A stretch of 64,000 nt of DNA, taken from JBBRCX01 sp038204465. GTDB lineage: Bacteria; Planctomycetota; Phycisphaerae; Tepidisphaerales; Tepidisphaeraceae. The stretch is taken from NCBI GenBank assembly GCA_038204465.1, contig JBBRCX010000005.1:23313-87312 (forward strand). Direction: 5' to 3'. The translations under genes and the position numbers were made by a program. Below are positions 9,494-16,959 of this stretch, one piece after another (position 1 is the stretch's first letter; each line of letters starts with the position of its first letter). The notes beneath the pieces were generated by a model, which did no database searches, was not told the DNA's origin, and saw nothing but the letters and a program-made list of their open reading frames with translations.

Positions 9494-9512
9494 CGCAACC
9501 GCTGAGGTTGCG
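9494..9512 (+). terminator. Hairpin after the GH20-like gene
   Basis: CGCAACC-loop-GGTTGCG, a perfect 7-bp stem with a 5-base loop starting 17 bases after the stop. No T-tract follows, so it may slow decay or act as a weak terminator rather than an intrinsic one. Confidence 0.35.
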
Positions 9513-9556
9513 AAGCAGCGCAGTGCGCCAGCGCATGACCTTGCACAGATTACAAA

Positions 9557-9804
9557 ACCATCACCACGACGACATGGAAGGCGCGATGCAAATCAGAAAC
9601 CGCATTTCTCACCCCTTAAAACCCAGATTGACTTCAGCAACCGACCATCGCCCGACCATCACAACCCCAATCCACACTCATCAGCCATCCACAGAGGAAC
9701 CGGAAGACACACGTCTCCCGCCGTCTGCACACTGCCCGCTCACCACCCATTCGCCAAACCGAAACCCTTCCCCCGCCGGTCCAGATCCAACGGGCCGAAT
9801 CCGT
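9557..9804. repeat. Direct repeat, copy 1 (C-rich intergenic element)
   Basis: A stretch very poor in G on this strand that matches 12117-12369 in the same orientation. The shared core reads ACCGACCATCGCCCGACCAT, followed in both by ACCCCAATCCAC and CATCAGC. Similarity is patchy but collinear over about 250 bases. No credible gene is present in the 9478-9826 gap. The two copies flank the amidohydrolase and RraA-like genes. Confidence 0.7.
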
Positions 9805-9826
9805 GTTAAGATCCCCGCGTACTGCC

Positions 9827-11095
9827 TCACTGCCGCCCGTGAATGTAATCCAACAAATCCAGGGTCACCGGATCCTCGTTGTTCCGCTGCGCTTCAGCGT
9901 GCATCCGCGCGGCCAAGTCATTCGCGTCCACCACGACACCCGCGCGCACCACGCGCTCGACCGAACCGATATCGTCGATGCACGCCAGCGGGTCGCCGCG
10001 CACCGCAAGCAGGTCGGCGTCAAACCCCGGCGCGATCCGCCCTGCTTTGTCCGCAACCCCCAGCACCCGCGCATTGACCGATGTCGCGGCCCGCAGCGCA
10101 TCGATCGGCGCGAGCCCGGCATCGACAAACATCGATAATTCATCGTGCACGCTGAAGCCCGGCACCAGGTGCGGGAACGGCGTATCCGTGCCCACCGCGA
10201 CCGTCACGCCACGCTCGTGAGCGCGCCGCATAAATCGCTTGAGGTGCGGCATCGCGGCTTGAAACCGCAGCCGTCCGTCGGGGTCGCCGAAGCGCGAGAG
10301 GTATCGCTTCCACACGTCAAGATGGCACGGGTGAACAAAGCGGCGCCTGGCATCGTGGAGAAACGCGTGATCGAGGATTCGCCCGAGGCGGTCCCACACG
10401 ACAAACGTCGGATCGATCGCGACACCCCGCTCCAGCAGCAAATCAATGAACGCGTCGTCCTGCTCCCGCGTCGCCGGGCCCCACGCTACCGTGCAGCGGT
10501 CGAGGTGTTCGATGCAATCGACGCCCGCCCGGCAGGCCGCCGCGCCGTCGACCATCCCGAGATGTGCGGCAACGCGCTTGCCGTGGCGGTGCGCCTCGTC
10601 GACCCCGGCCGTGAACATGTCCAGCGCCAGCGCCGCGTACAGTTTGATCTGATCCACGCCGCGCGCCGCATGATGGCGGATCGATTGACGCAGCGCCGCC
10701 TCGTCGGCGTTCAAGCTCCCCATCCGCGGCCAGTGCGGCCTGGCGTTATGCAGCTGACCGCAGCAGACGATCGCCGGCCCGAGCGTCGGGTCGTCGGCAT
10801 GGCGTTGGCGCGTCGCGAGGATCCATTCGAGGTCGTTGCCGACGTCGCGCACGCTCGTCACCCCCGCCGCAAGAAAAGCCGGCCCCATCGGCGTGCAATA
10901 GTGCACGTGCGCATCCATCAAGCCCGGCATCAGCGTGCAACCGGCGAGCTCGATCCGTCGCAGCCCCGCCGGCAGTTTCTCCACCGCCGGCACCGCCGCG
11001 ATCCTCCGCCCCTCGACAATCACCGCGTGCCCATGCAGCGGGCCATCGGCGACGCCGTCCCACACCCGATCGGCGATCAGCGCGAAGGCGTTCAT
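9827..11095 (-). CDS. Amidohydrolase-superfamily metal-dependent hydrolase (imidazolonepropionase/prolidase-like)
   Basis: 422 residues, no signal peptide. The metal-binding set of the amidohydrolase TIM barrel is visible in order: DAHVHY (HxH, ~61-66), a Lys in QIKLYAAL (likely carbamylated bridge), AAHLG, IEHLDR and the catalytic Asp in VGTDTPFPH. The N-terminal and C-terminal strands (LIADRVWDG; APGFDADLLAVRGDPL) form the usual beta-sandwich. Members cleave amide or ring bonds; the substrate is not predictable here. It is preceded on the same strand by the RraA-like gene (117-base gap), and the pair is flanked by direct repeats. Confidence 0.88.
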   Translation of the reverse strand: MNAFALIADRVWDGVADGPLHGHAVIVEGRRIAAVPAVEKLPAGLRRIELAGCTLMPGLMDAHVHYCTPMGPAFLAAGVTSVRDVGNDLEWILATRQRHADDPTLGPAIVCCGQLHNARPHWPRMGSLNADEAALRQSIRHHAARGVDQIKLYAALALDMFTAGVDEAHRHGKRVAAHLGMVDGAAACRAGVDCIEHLDRCTVAWGPATREQDDAFIDLLLERGVAIDPTFVVWDRLGRILDHAFLHDARRRFVHPCHLDVWKRYLSRFGDPDGRLRFQAAMPHLKRFMRRAHERGVTVAVGTDTPFPHLVPGFSVHDELSMFVDAGLAPIDALRAATSVNARVLGVADKAGRIAPGFDADLLAVRGDPLACIDDIGSVERVVRAGVVVDANDLAARMHAEAQRNNEDPVTLDLLDYIHGRQ

Positions 11096-11212
11096 CGCCC
11101 AGCATGATACCTGCGATCAAATTCGATTGATCAAGATCCTACAATTTCGCAACCCGACTGACTTTCTCCACGCCCGACCGCGGCGCGGTGTGGAAATGCG
11201 CAGCGCCGCGTG

Positions 11213-11959
11213 TCACTTCAGCTCGTGACCGTGACCGCGCCTCGACTTGGCGAACCCATACTCCGCGAACACGTCCAGCGCGTGCTGGCGTTTCGCCGCG
11301 AGGCTGATGTCGGTGCGGCGAAACTGCAGGTGGATCGCGTGCTCCGCGGCCCGCATCTTTACCGCCAGCGTTGGCAGATTCGCCGCGCTCGGCGGGATTC
11401 GGATGACGCCCTCGGCGCTCGCATGGATGATATCGCCCGGCCGGATCGTGACGCCGCCGACCTCGACCGGCTTGCCGGGGTTCGTCAGCCGCAACTCAGT
11501 GTGATGGATCGTCGTCCCGCGGCAGTAAGCCGCGAAGGGGATCGTCAGCAGTCCCGCCACGTCGCGCACGCCGCCGTCGGTCACGACCCCCGCGCACCCG
11601 ACCGAGTACAGCAGCTTGGCCATGCCATCGCCCAGCACGCATTCGTGCCCCGGCCGCGAGCCGATCGCCTTCACCACCCACACGCTCGGCACGCCACCGG
11701 ACAGCATCTCCTCGAGCTGCCGCCAGAACGGCTCCATCTCGCCGACGTTGTCCGGCGTCGAGCTGTCCATCTCCACCGTCACCGCCCGGCCCACCGTCGG
11801 ACCCAGCCCCGGCGTCACCGAGCCGATCTCCCCCGACAGGTAAAACTCATGCGCCGCAATCGGCTCGACATACGCCAGCGTGTTCGCGAGCAACGCCGTA
11901 TCGAACTCGCGCAGCTCCGCCATCAGGGAACCCAGCGATGCTGCCGACATGCTTTCCAT
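11213..11959 (-). CDS. RraA-family protein (HMG/oxaloacetate aldolase-like)
   Basis: 248 residues from ATG 11959, with GGAG 11 bases upstream; the long N-terminal extension of the open frame is not conserved in character and is rejected. The RraA/dimethylmenaquinone-methyltransferase-like core is clear: GDGMAKLLYSVGCAGVVTD, then GGVRDVAGL and the Arg/Asp pair, followed by PGDIIHASAEGVIRIP. In this fold these residues bind a divalent metal and pyruvate-type ligands; relatives are 4-hydroxy-4-methyl-2-oxoglutarate or oxaloacetate aldolases, while E. coli RraA binds RNase E. An aldolase or decarboxylase role next to an amidohydrolase is the simpler reading. Confidence 0.85.
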   Translation of the reverse strand: MESMSAASLGSLMAELREFDTALLANTLAYVEPIAAHEFYLSGEIGSVTPGLGPTVGRAVTVEMDSSTPDNVGEMEPFWRQLEEMLSGGVPSVWVVKAIGSRPGHECVLGDGMAKLLYSVGCAGVVTDGGVRDVAGLLTIPFAAYCRGTTIHHTELRLTNPGKPVEVGGVTIRPGDIIHASAEGVIRIPPSAANLPTLAVKMRAAEHAIHLQFRRTDISLAAKRQHALDVFAEYGFAKSRRGHGHELK

Positions 11960-12116
11960 TTCTCGCCTGTCTCCAGGCGGCGGGTAGGGCGAGCCAATGA
12001 GAGGAGTCTCAGCCCGTTCTCTTACGGGCCTTCGATCACGATTTACCTTCCTAGGATACCCGCCGTACGCTCCCCCCACAGGCACATCGTTCTGAGAGTC
12101 CCGGCCCGAATGACCA

Positions 12117-12369
12117 ACCATCGCCACGCCCCCCCCTGCAACACGCGAATCAACCCAGAAACCGCCTTCTCACCCTCAAAAACCCATCTCGACTCCATCC
12201 ACCGACCATCGCCCGACCATCCCCACCCCAATCCACCTCCATCAGCATTCCACACCCGGCCCATCAGCCACCCATCTCCCCACCGCCCGCACCCCGCCCG
12301 CGCCCCATCCGTCCGCCGTCCGCTTGCCAACTCAATCCATCCACCCGCCACCCCCGATCCAGCCCGTGC
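12117..12369. repeat. Direct repeat, copy 2 (C-rich intergenic element)
   Basis: Same orientation as 9557-9804. Both begin with ACCATC(A/G)CCACG, share CAGAAACCGC, CTCACCC, the core ACCGACCATCGCCCGACCAT, ACCCCAATCCAC and CATCAGC, and end with GATCCA-rich sequence. Identity is highest in the central ~100 bases and lower outside. Confidence 0.7.
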
Positions 12370-12414
12370 CAGCCATGAATTTCGAACGCAACCCGAACAA
12401 ACGTGACCGCGTCC

Positions 12415-12453
12415 GTAGGGGCGGGTTTCAAACCCTGGGTTTGAAACCCGCCC
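12415..12453. repeat. Palindrome of the GTAGGGGCGGGT family
   Basis: GTAG followed by two 17-base arms (GGGCGGGTTTCAAACCC and its complement) around one T. Related, shorter palindromes with the same GTAG edge occur at 58940 and 59012. Probably a dispersed short repeat rather than a gene-specific terminator. Confidence 0.75.
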
Positions 12454-12601
12454 GCTCCGCCGCCCCATTCGCGGCGGGTTCTCAATCCGCCCGCACCGCG
12501 GGCTCGACACGCGATGGAGCGAGGGACTATTCTTCGCGTCAAAGAGGACTACGCCGTGAGGGGCGGCAATCGCCCGTTTTCAAATCAGCCGCCGGGAAAC
12601 G

Positions 12602-12913
12602 ATGACCACTCGACCAACTTATGGTCCGCACAACCCGCACCCGCTGTCGCAGATGCGGACGGAATTGGTGTGGGAAGGGAAGTACGATGAGTACGGCAAC
12701 CGCCGCGAGGTGGACGTGGCCGGGCTTTCGATGCCCCTGCAGAAGATCGAGACGATCGACCAGCCCCGCTCCGAGGCCGACGCCGCCGGGCAGCTCGATA
12801 TGTTCGAGAAGAAAAGTCCCCGCCGCGACGACTTGGGCAACCGCCTCATCTGGGGCGAGGGTCCCCAATCCCGATGCATCGGGATTGGGGTCCCCGACAA
12901 CAAGCTCCCATGA
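12602..12913 (+). pseudogene. Truncated 5' copy A of the Type III mod gene
   Basis: Encodes MTTRPT then YGPHNPHPLSQMRTELVWEG and onward to LIWG, matching the intact mod (14568-16664) at protein and DNA level. Copies A and B differ at about 14 of 250 bases by eye. It carries a 39-base in-frame palindromic insertion (12859-12897), resumes with DNKL, and then leaves the mod sequence at 12908. Its TGA overlaps the ATG of the next gene (ATGA, 12910-12913), so if translated it would act as a leader cistron. No methyltransferase motif is retained. Confidence 0.88.
12859..12897. repeat. Palindromic element inserted in mod copy A
   Basis: The core CCCCAATCCCGATGCATCGG plus its continuation is a perfect 28-base palindrome (12863-12890). 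Compared with copies B and C, 39 extra bases separate GGGGCGA from CAACAAGCT, with CGA present on both sides (a 3-base duplication). The insertion keeps the reading frame and adds 13 residues. Confidence 0.85.
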
Positions 12914-13245
12914 GAATCCCACCGCACGCACAGGTCAACGAGCGCAAGATATACGACTATCTCCTCGCGCGGCATGCTCGTGACGATAAGAGCGCCTTTC
13001 TGGCCCAGGCGGGATTCAACCGCGCCACCGGTGAACGCCTCCGAAGTGCAATCGTAACGCTTTCCACTTCAGTCGAGGCCGTTCCGGGCCAGACCACCCC
13101 ATACGGGAAGAAATGGCTCGTTTCGGGTACAATCACTGGGCCCAACGGGCGGAACCTGAGCGTCAGGCTCGTCTGGATTGAACGCCTTGACGATGGCAAG
13201 TTCCATTTCGTCACGCTCGTCCCCATCATCGGAGCCGCGCCATGA
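12910..13245 (+). CDS. Small DUF6883-like protein
   Basis: 111 residues from ATG 12910, which overlaps the stop of mod copy A. It starts MRIPPHAQVNERKIYDYLLA and continues with a helical segment (DKSAFLAQAGFN), then a beta-rich half ending TGPNGRNLSVRLVWIERLDD. This layout (conserved start 'xIPNA', region with K-FLA-GF, then R-V-WI) resembles DUF6883 proteins, which are often encoded next to DUF4926 proteins; I rely on memory of the family. Function unknown; a toxin-antitoxin-like or phage-defence accessory role is only an inference from location. The stop overlaps the start of the next gene by four bases. Confidence 0.7.
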   Translation: MRIPPHAQVNERKIYDYLLARHARDDKSAFLAQAGFNRATGERLRSAIVTLSTSVEAVPGQTTPYGKKWLVSGTITGPNGRNLSVRLVWIERLDDGKFHFVTLVPIIGAAP

Positions 13246-13493
13246 GACCAGAACCCTTCGCCGAAGTTGAGATCATCCAGGACGATGCCACGCAACATCT
13301 ACATGCGGGGCAGCGGGGGTATCTTTTGGAGTGGGTACCCCATCCGCATGGCGGTGAAGACGGCGCGGTTATTGAGCTGCACGATCCATCCGATCGATCC
13401 GATCCCACCGTCATTGTTCCTCAGTCCTACGTGCGAGCCGTCGCGGACGCCGCAGTCAAGACCGAGACGCGTGCCAACAAACGCGCGAGTTGA
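13242..13493 (+). CDS. Small DUF4926-like protein
   Basis: 83 residues. The sequence EPFAEVEIIQDD then LHAGQRGYLLEWV and VIELHDPSD is the beta-barrel-like pattern of DUF4926 (short SH3-like fold: 'V-L--D-P--GL--G--GTVVEV'). The ATGA overlap with the preceding DUF6883-like gene marks a two-gene unit. The last ~10 residues are basic. It ends 24 bases before the start of mod copy B. The pair sits like an inserted cassette between two copies of the mod 5' end. Confidence 0.68.
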   Translation: MRPEPFAEVEIIQDDATQHLHAGQRGYLLEWVPHPHGGEDGAVIELHDPSDRSDPTVIVPQSYVRAVADAAVKTETRANKRAS

Positions 13494-13517
13494 TCGGGCG
13501 GGGGGAGAACTTCGCAC

Positions 13518-13917
13518 ATGCACCAACCTGCCGAAGGGAATGGGGCCAAGCCGGCGGGCAAGGGGCCAGTCTACGGCCCGCACAACCCGCATCCGCTGTC
13601 GCAGATGCGGACGGAATTGGTGTGGGAAGGGAAGTACGACGAGTACGGCAATCGCCGCGAGGTGGACGTGGCCGGGCTTTCGATGCCGCTGCAGAAGATC
13701 GAGACCATCGACCAGCCCCGCTCCGAGGCCGACGCCGCCGGGCAACTGGACATGTTCGAGCGGAAAACCCCCCGCCGCGACGACTTGGAGCAACCGCCTC
13801 ATCTGGGGCGACAACAAGCTCGTCATGGCCTCCCTGCTGAAGGAGTTCACGGGGAAAGTAGACCTGATCTACATCGGGAAAGTCTTACAGCGGGTCGCGT
13901 TGCTGGACGGTGAATGA
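13518..13917 (+). pseudogene. Truncated and frameshifted 5' copy B of the mod gene
   Basis: Starts at ATG 13518 with GGGGAGAA eight bases upstream; the N-terminus MHQPAEGNGAKP parallels MHQRAPNGTKP of the intact gene. Homology runs from 13572 to 13876. One extra base in GACTTGGAGC (~13787) shifts the frame relative to copies A and C; the shifted frame continues SNRLIWGDNKLVMASLL to LIYI. It diverges exactly before the position of the catalytic DPPF motif (LIYI-GKVLQ instead of LIYI-DPPF) and stops at 13917. Non-functional as a methyltransferase. Confidence 0.88.
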
Positions 13918-13965
13918 CCGTCCTCTTACGATCCGCCGCACGGCAGCCAGAGGATGAGGTCAGGT

Positions 13966-14529
13966 ATGGCAGAACGACGCGCGGCGGCGACAAGGCTCGC
14001 GTCCCAGCCGATCATTCTGCCGGAGCGCATTGAGAGCCGGATTCTTCTGATTCGCGGGCAAAAGGTGATGTTGAGCTTCGATTTGGCGTCGCTTTACGAC
14101 GTGCCGGCGAAGCGTCTGAACGAGGCGGTGAAACGGAACCGGGAACGCTTTCCGCTGGATTTCATGTTCCAACTCTCGAAGCAGGAACATGCTAACTTGA
14201 AGTCGCAAATTGCGACTTCAAGTTGGGGCGGCGCCCGCCGCGCCCGGCCCTACGCCTTCACCGAAGAAGGTGTGGCCATGCTCTCCACCGTCCTGCGCAG
14301 CGACACCGCTGTCGCCGTCAGCCTTCAGATCATGCGCGTCTTCGTCCGCCTGCGCCGGTTGCTGGCGACGCACGAACCCCTTCGCCGCAAGCTCCAGGCC
14401 CTGGAGCGCAAGCTGGCGGACCATGACGAGAAATTTGCCGTCGTTTTCGACGCCATCCGCCAGATGCTGGAACAGCCCGCCGCACCGCCCAAGTCGCGCA
14501 TCGGATACAGCACCGAGGCCAAGCCGTGA
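13966..14529 (+). CDS. ORF6N-domain protein
   Basis: 187 residues from ATG 13966, chosen because GAGG lies six bases upstream; an in-frame ATG at 13954 has no good site. Residues ~20-110 match the ORF6N domain: IESRILLIRGQKVMLSFDLA, LYDVPAKRLNEAVKRN, ERFPLDFMFQLSK, then SWGGARRARPYAFTEEGVAM. The C-terminal half is a coiled-coil-like helix (LRRKLQALERKLADHDEKF). ORF6N is a DNA-binding-type domain of phage and mobile-element proteins. Its stop overlaps a GTG in the mod frame at 14526-14529. It forms the second cassette, between mod copies B and C. Confidence 0.85.
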   Translation: MAERRAAATRLASQPIILPERIESRILLIRGQKVMLSFDLASLYDVPAKRLNEAVKRNRERFPLDFMFQLSKQEHANLKSQIATSSWGGARRARPYAFTEEGVAMLSTVLRSDTAVAVSLQIMRVFVRLRRLLATHEPLRRKLQALERKLADHDEKFAVVFDAIRQMLEQPAAPPKSRIGYSTEAKP

Positions 14530-14567
14530 CGCACAGCCGCGCCGCAACCAACGACGGAACAGACGCC

Positions 14568-16664
14568 ATGCACCAACGCGCTCCGAATGGGACCAAACCC
14601 GGTCCGACCAGTCTCAAGTACGGCCCGCACAACCCGCATCCGCTGTCGCAGATGCGGACGGAATTGGTCTGGGAGGGCAAGTACGACGAGTACGGCAACC
14701 GCCGCGAGGTGGACGTGGCCGGGCTTTCGATGCCGCTTCAGAAGATCGAGACCATCGACCAGCCCCGCTCCGAAGCCGACGCCGCCGGGCAGTTGGACAT
14801 GTTCGAAAAGCAAAGCCCCCGCCGCGACGACTTCCGCAACCGCCTCATCTGGGGCGACAACAAGCTGGTCATGGCCTCGCTGCTGAAGGAGTTCAAGGGA
14901 AAGATCGATTTGATTTACATCGACCCGCCGTTTGATGTTGGTTCTGACTTTACGATGCAGGTACCAGTCGGCGATGGGAAGGAAACGATCGAGAAGGATC
15001 AATCTACGTTAGAAATGGTTGCCTATCGGGATACTTGGGGACGAGGCACTGATTCGTATCTCCAAATGTTGGCGGAGCGCCTAGTCCTCATGCGGGAGCT
15101 TCTGGCCGAAAGGGGCTCGATCTACGTTCACATCGGACCGAACGTTAACCACGCAGTCCGAATGGTCCTTGACGAAGTGTTTGGATCGTTCGGACATCTC
15201 AACGAAATTACCTGGAAGCGCACGTACGCACACAGCGACGCGAAGCGATTCGGAATCGTGCACGATAACATCCTTGTTTACGCCAAGTCGGAGAGCTACA
15301 CCTTCAATAAGCAAACGACTGAGCATGATGAGTCGTACATAAAATCGCACTATGGTCAGATGGATGCCGACGGGCGTCGGTTCCGCTTAGTTACTTTGAG
15401 CGCCGCTGGTCCGGGGCCAGCGCGCCGATTTGCTGACAGAGAGCTGGAGCCGCCTCCAGGCAGACACTGGGCTTGGGGTCAAGAGCGCATCGATGAAGGA
15501 TTACGGAGCGGGCGAATCGTTTTTGCCAAGACAGGACAGCCAAACATAAAGCAGTATCTGGACGGAACCGAGGGAACAGTAGTTCAGTCAATTTGGGACG
15601 ATATTCCACCCGTCAATCCAGTCTCGAAGGAGCTACTCGGATACGCTACACAAAAGCCTCGAGCTCTTCTCGAACGGATCATTAATGCCTCTTCGAACGC
15701 AGGTGACCTGGTAGCCGATTTTTTCGGTGGCAGCGGAACGACCGCAGCTGCCGCCGAGGCACTGGGTCGACGTTGGCTGATGTCAGACCTTGGACGGTTC
15801 TCGATTCACACGGCGCGAAAGCGCATGATCGAGCTTCAACGAAATCTCCACACCGAAGGCAACCCCTACCGCGCCTTCGACGTTTACAACCTCGGCCGCT
15901 ACGAGCGGCAGTGGTGGCAGAAGGAGCGGCTGAAGGGGGCGGACGACGAGCACCGCCGGGTTGTGCTGGAGTTTTTCCGGGCCGAGCAGTTGAGCAAGGC
16001 GCCGTCGCCGCTGATTCATGGCCGCAAGAACGGGGCCTTTTGCCACGTCGACGGGATCGACAGCGTCTTCACGCGCACCGAAGCGCTGGCGCTGGCGCTG
16101 GCCGTCGCGGCGGCGGGCGGACGGGAGTGTTACGTGCTGGCCTGGGAGTTCGAGATGGACCTGCGCCTGACGCTTGTCTCCCTGGAGCAGCAGCCGGGCG
16201 TGAAGCTCAAGCCGGTGCTCATCCCGCGCGAGATCATGGAGAAGAACCTCAAGACCCCGCCCCCGTTTTTCGAGATGGCGGTGGTCGAGGCCGAGCCGAT
16301 CATCCGCAAGACGAATGGCGCGCGGGCCGGCTCCGGTGAGCGCGGTCGAACCGTGGACATCAAGCTGACCGGGTTCCTTCCGTCGCTGGCGGAGGTGCCG
16401 AGCAAGGAGCTGGAAGCGATCCGCGAACGGGCGGCGCGCAGCGGGTTCGACTTCATCGATTTCTGGGCCATCGACTTCGACTGGAAGCCGGGCCAGCCGT
16501 TCAACCACCACTGGCAGGACTACCGCACGCGAAAGGACCGCAGCCTCAAGACGGTGAGCGACGCGGGGCACGTCTACCCCAAGCGCGGCAAGTACACGGC
16601 GTGCGTGAAGGTGGTGGATACCTTCGGGTCGGATACAAGCATCACCGTGCCCGTGGAGGTGTGA
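14568..16664 (+). CDS. Type III restriction-modification DNA methyltransferase (Mod), intact copy C
   Basis: 698 residues from ATG 14568, the start that matches copy B (MHQ...NG.KP); a GTG at 14526 is the alternative. The catalytic motif DPPF (~119, LIYIDPPFDVGSDF) precedes the AdoMet-binding FGGSGTT (~386-392, DFFGGSGTTAAAAEAL), the beta-class order expected for Type III Mod N6-adenine methyltransferases. The region between the motifs should contain the target-recognition domain. This middle part (about 14925-15850) is visibly poorer in GC than both ends, so the gene looks mosaic. Residues ~430-650 form a C-terminal domain found in Mod relatives. It methylates the recognition site and is needed by Res, encoded downstream in the same operon. 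Confidence 0.92.
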   Translation: MHQRAPNGTKPGPTSLKYGPHNPHPLSQMRTELVWEGKYDEYGNRREVDVAGLSMPLQKIETIDQPRSEADAAGQLDMFEKQSPRRDDFRNRLIWGDNKLVMASLLKEFKGKIDLIYIDPPFDVGSDFTMQVPVGDGKETIEKDQSTLEMVAYRDTWGRGTDSYLQMLAERLVLMRELLAERGSIYVHIGPNVNHAVRMVLDEVFGSFGHLNEITWKRTYAHSDAKRFGIVHDNILVYAKSESYTFNKQTTEHDESYIKSHYGQMDADGRRFRLVTLSAAGPGPARRFADRELEPPPGRHWAWGQERIDEGLRSGRIVFAKTGQPNIKQYLDGTEGTVVQSIWDDIPPVNPVSKELLGYATQKPRALLERIINASSNAGDLVADFFGGSGTTAAAAEALGRRWLMSDLGRFSIHTARKRMIELQRNLHTEGNPYRAFDVYNLGRYERQWWQKERLKGADDEHRRVVLEFFRAEQLSKAPSPLIHGRKNGAFCHVDGIDSVFTRTEALALALAVAAAGGRECYVLAWEFEMDLRLTLVSLEQQPGVKLKPVLIPREIMEKNLKTPPPFFEMAVVEAEPIIRKTNGARAGSGERGRTVDIKLTGFLPSLAEVPSKELEAIRERAARSGFDFIDFWAIDFDWKPGQPFNHHWQDYRTRKDRSLKTVSDAGHVYPKRGKYTACVKVVDTFGSDTSITVPVEV

Positions 16665-16671
16665 GGGTTGA

Positions 16672-16959
16672 ATGGAGATACGATATAATAGAGACGAGGA
16701 GACCGGCCTGCCGCACATCTATGATCATGGTGTCAGCGAGCGGGAAGTCGAGTCAGTATTGGATTTTCCGCTGGAAAGCCGGCGCGGAGCCGGCAACTCC
16801 CGGGTCGCGATCGGGAAGACACCCGCCGGCCGATATCTGAAGGTGATCTATGTTCCCGATGAACAGCGGCACGGGTTATTCGTTGTGACTGCGTACGAAC
16901 TCAGGCGAAAGCCGATGGCGGCCTTCCGCCGCCGATATCGAAAGAGGCATCGGCCATGA
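16672..16959 (+). CDS. DUF4258/BrnT-like small protein, probable toxin of a TA pair
   Basis: 95 residues, with GAGG five to six bases before ATG 16672 and seven bases after the mod stop. The pattern HIYDHGVSEREVESVLDFP, then SRVAIGKTPAGRYLKVIYVP and FVVTAYELRRKPM fits the compact RelE/BrnT-like fold of DUF4258 proteins, several of which are ribonuclease toxins. The tail is very basic (RRRYRKRHRP). ATGA overlap with the next gene. Location inside an RM operon suggests an addiction or back-up abortive function, but toxicity is inferred only. Confidence 0.72.
   Translation: MEIRYNRDEETGLPHIYDHGVSEREVESVLDFPLESRRGAGNSRVAIGKTPAGRYLKVIYVPDEQRHGLFVVTAYELRRKPMAAFRRRYRKRHRP

Larger units (their letters stand above)
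11960..12601. other. Intergenic region between RraA-like gene and the mod 5' copies
   Basis: No gene supported in 640 bases. It holds a hairpin GCCCGT/ACGGGC at 12012-12029 (upstream side of the RraA-like gene), the second direct-repeat copy, and a GTAGGGGCGGGT-type palindrome. Open frames on both strands here are low-complexity (Pro/His or Gly/Trp/Arg-rich) and are products of the skewed base composition. Confidence 0.6.

Noticed and set aside
11210..12406. Plus-strand 398-codon frame across the RraA-like gene and repeat
   Set aside because: Arg/His/Pro-rich, antisense to a clear RraA-family gene and continuing into low-complexity C-rich repeat.
12043..12510. Minus-strand frame covering direct repeat 2 and a palindrome
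   Set aside because: Gly/Trp/Arg-rich composition follows from the G-poor opposite strand; it includes a translated dispersed palindrome.
14526..14567. GTG start for mod overlapping the ORF6N stop
   Set aside because: Possible, but copy B shows the conserved N-terminus begins at MHQ, so ATG 14568 is preferred.
12602..14922. CRISPR-like interpretation of the repeated segments
   Set aside because: Repeats are about 300 bases, coding and spaced by genes; no short regular repeats with spacers were seen anywhere in the window.
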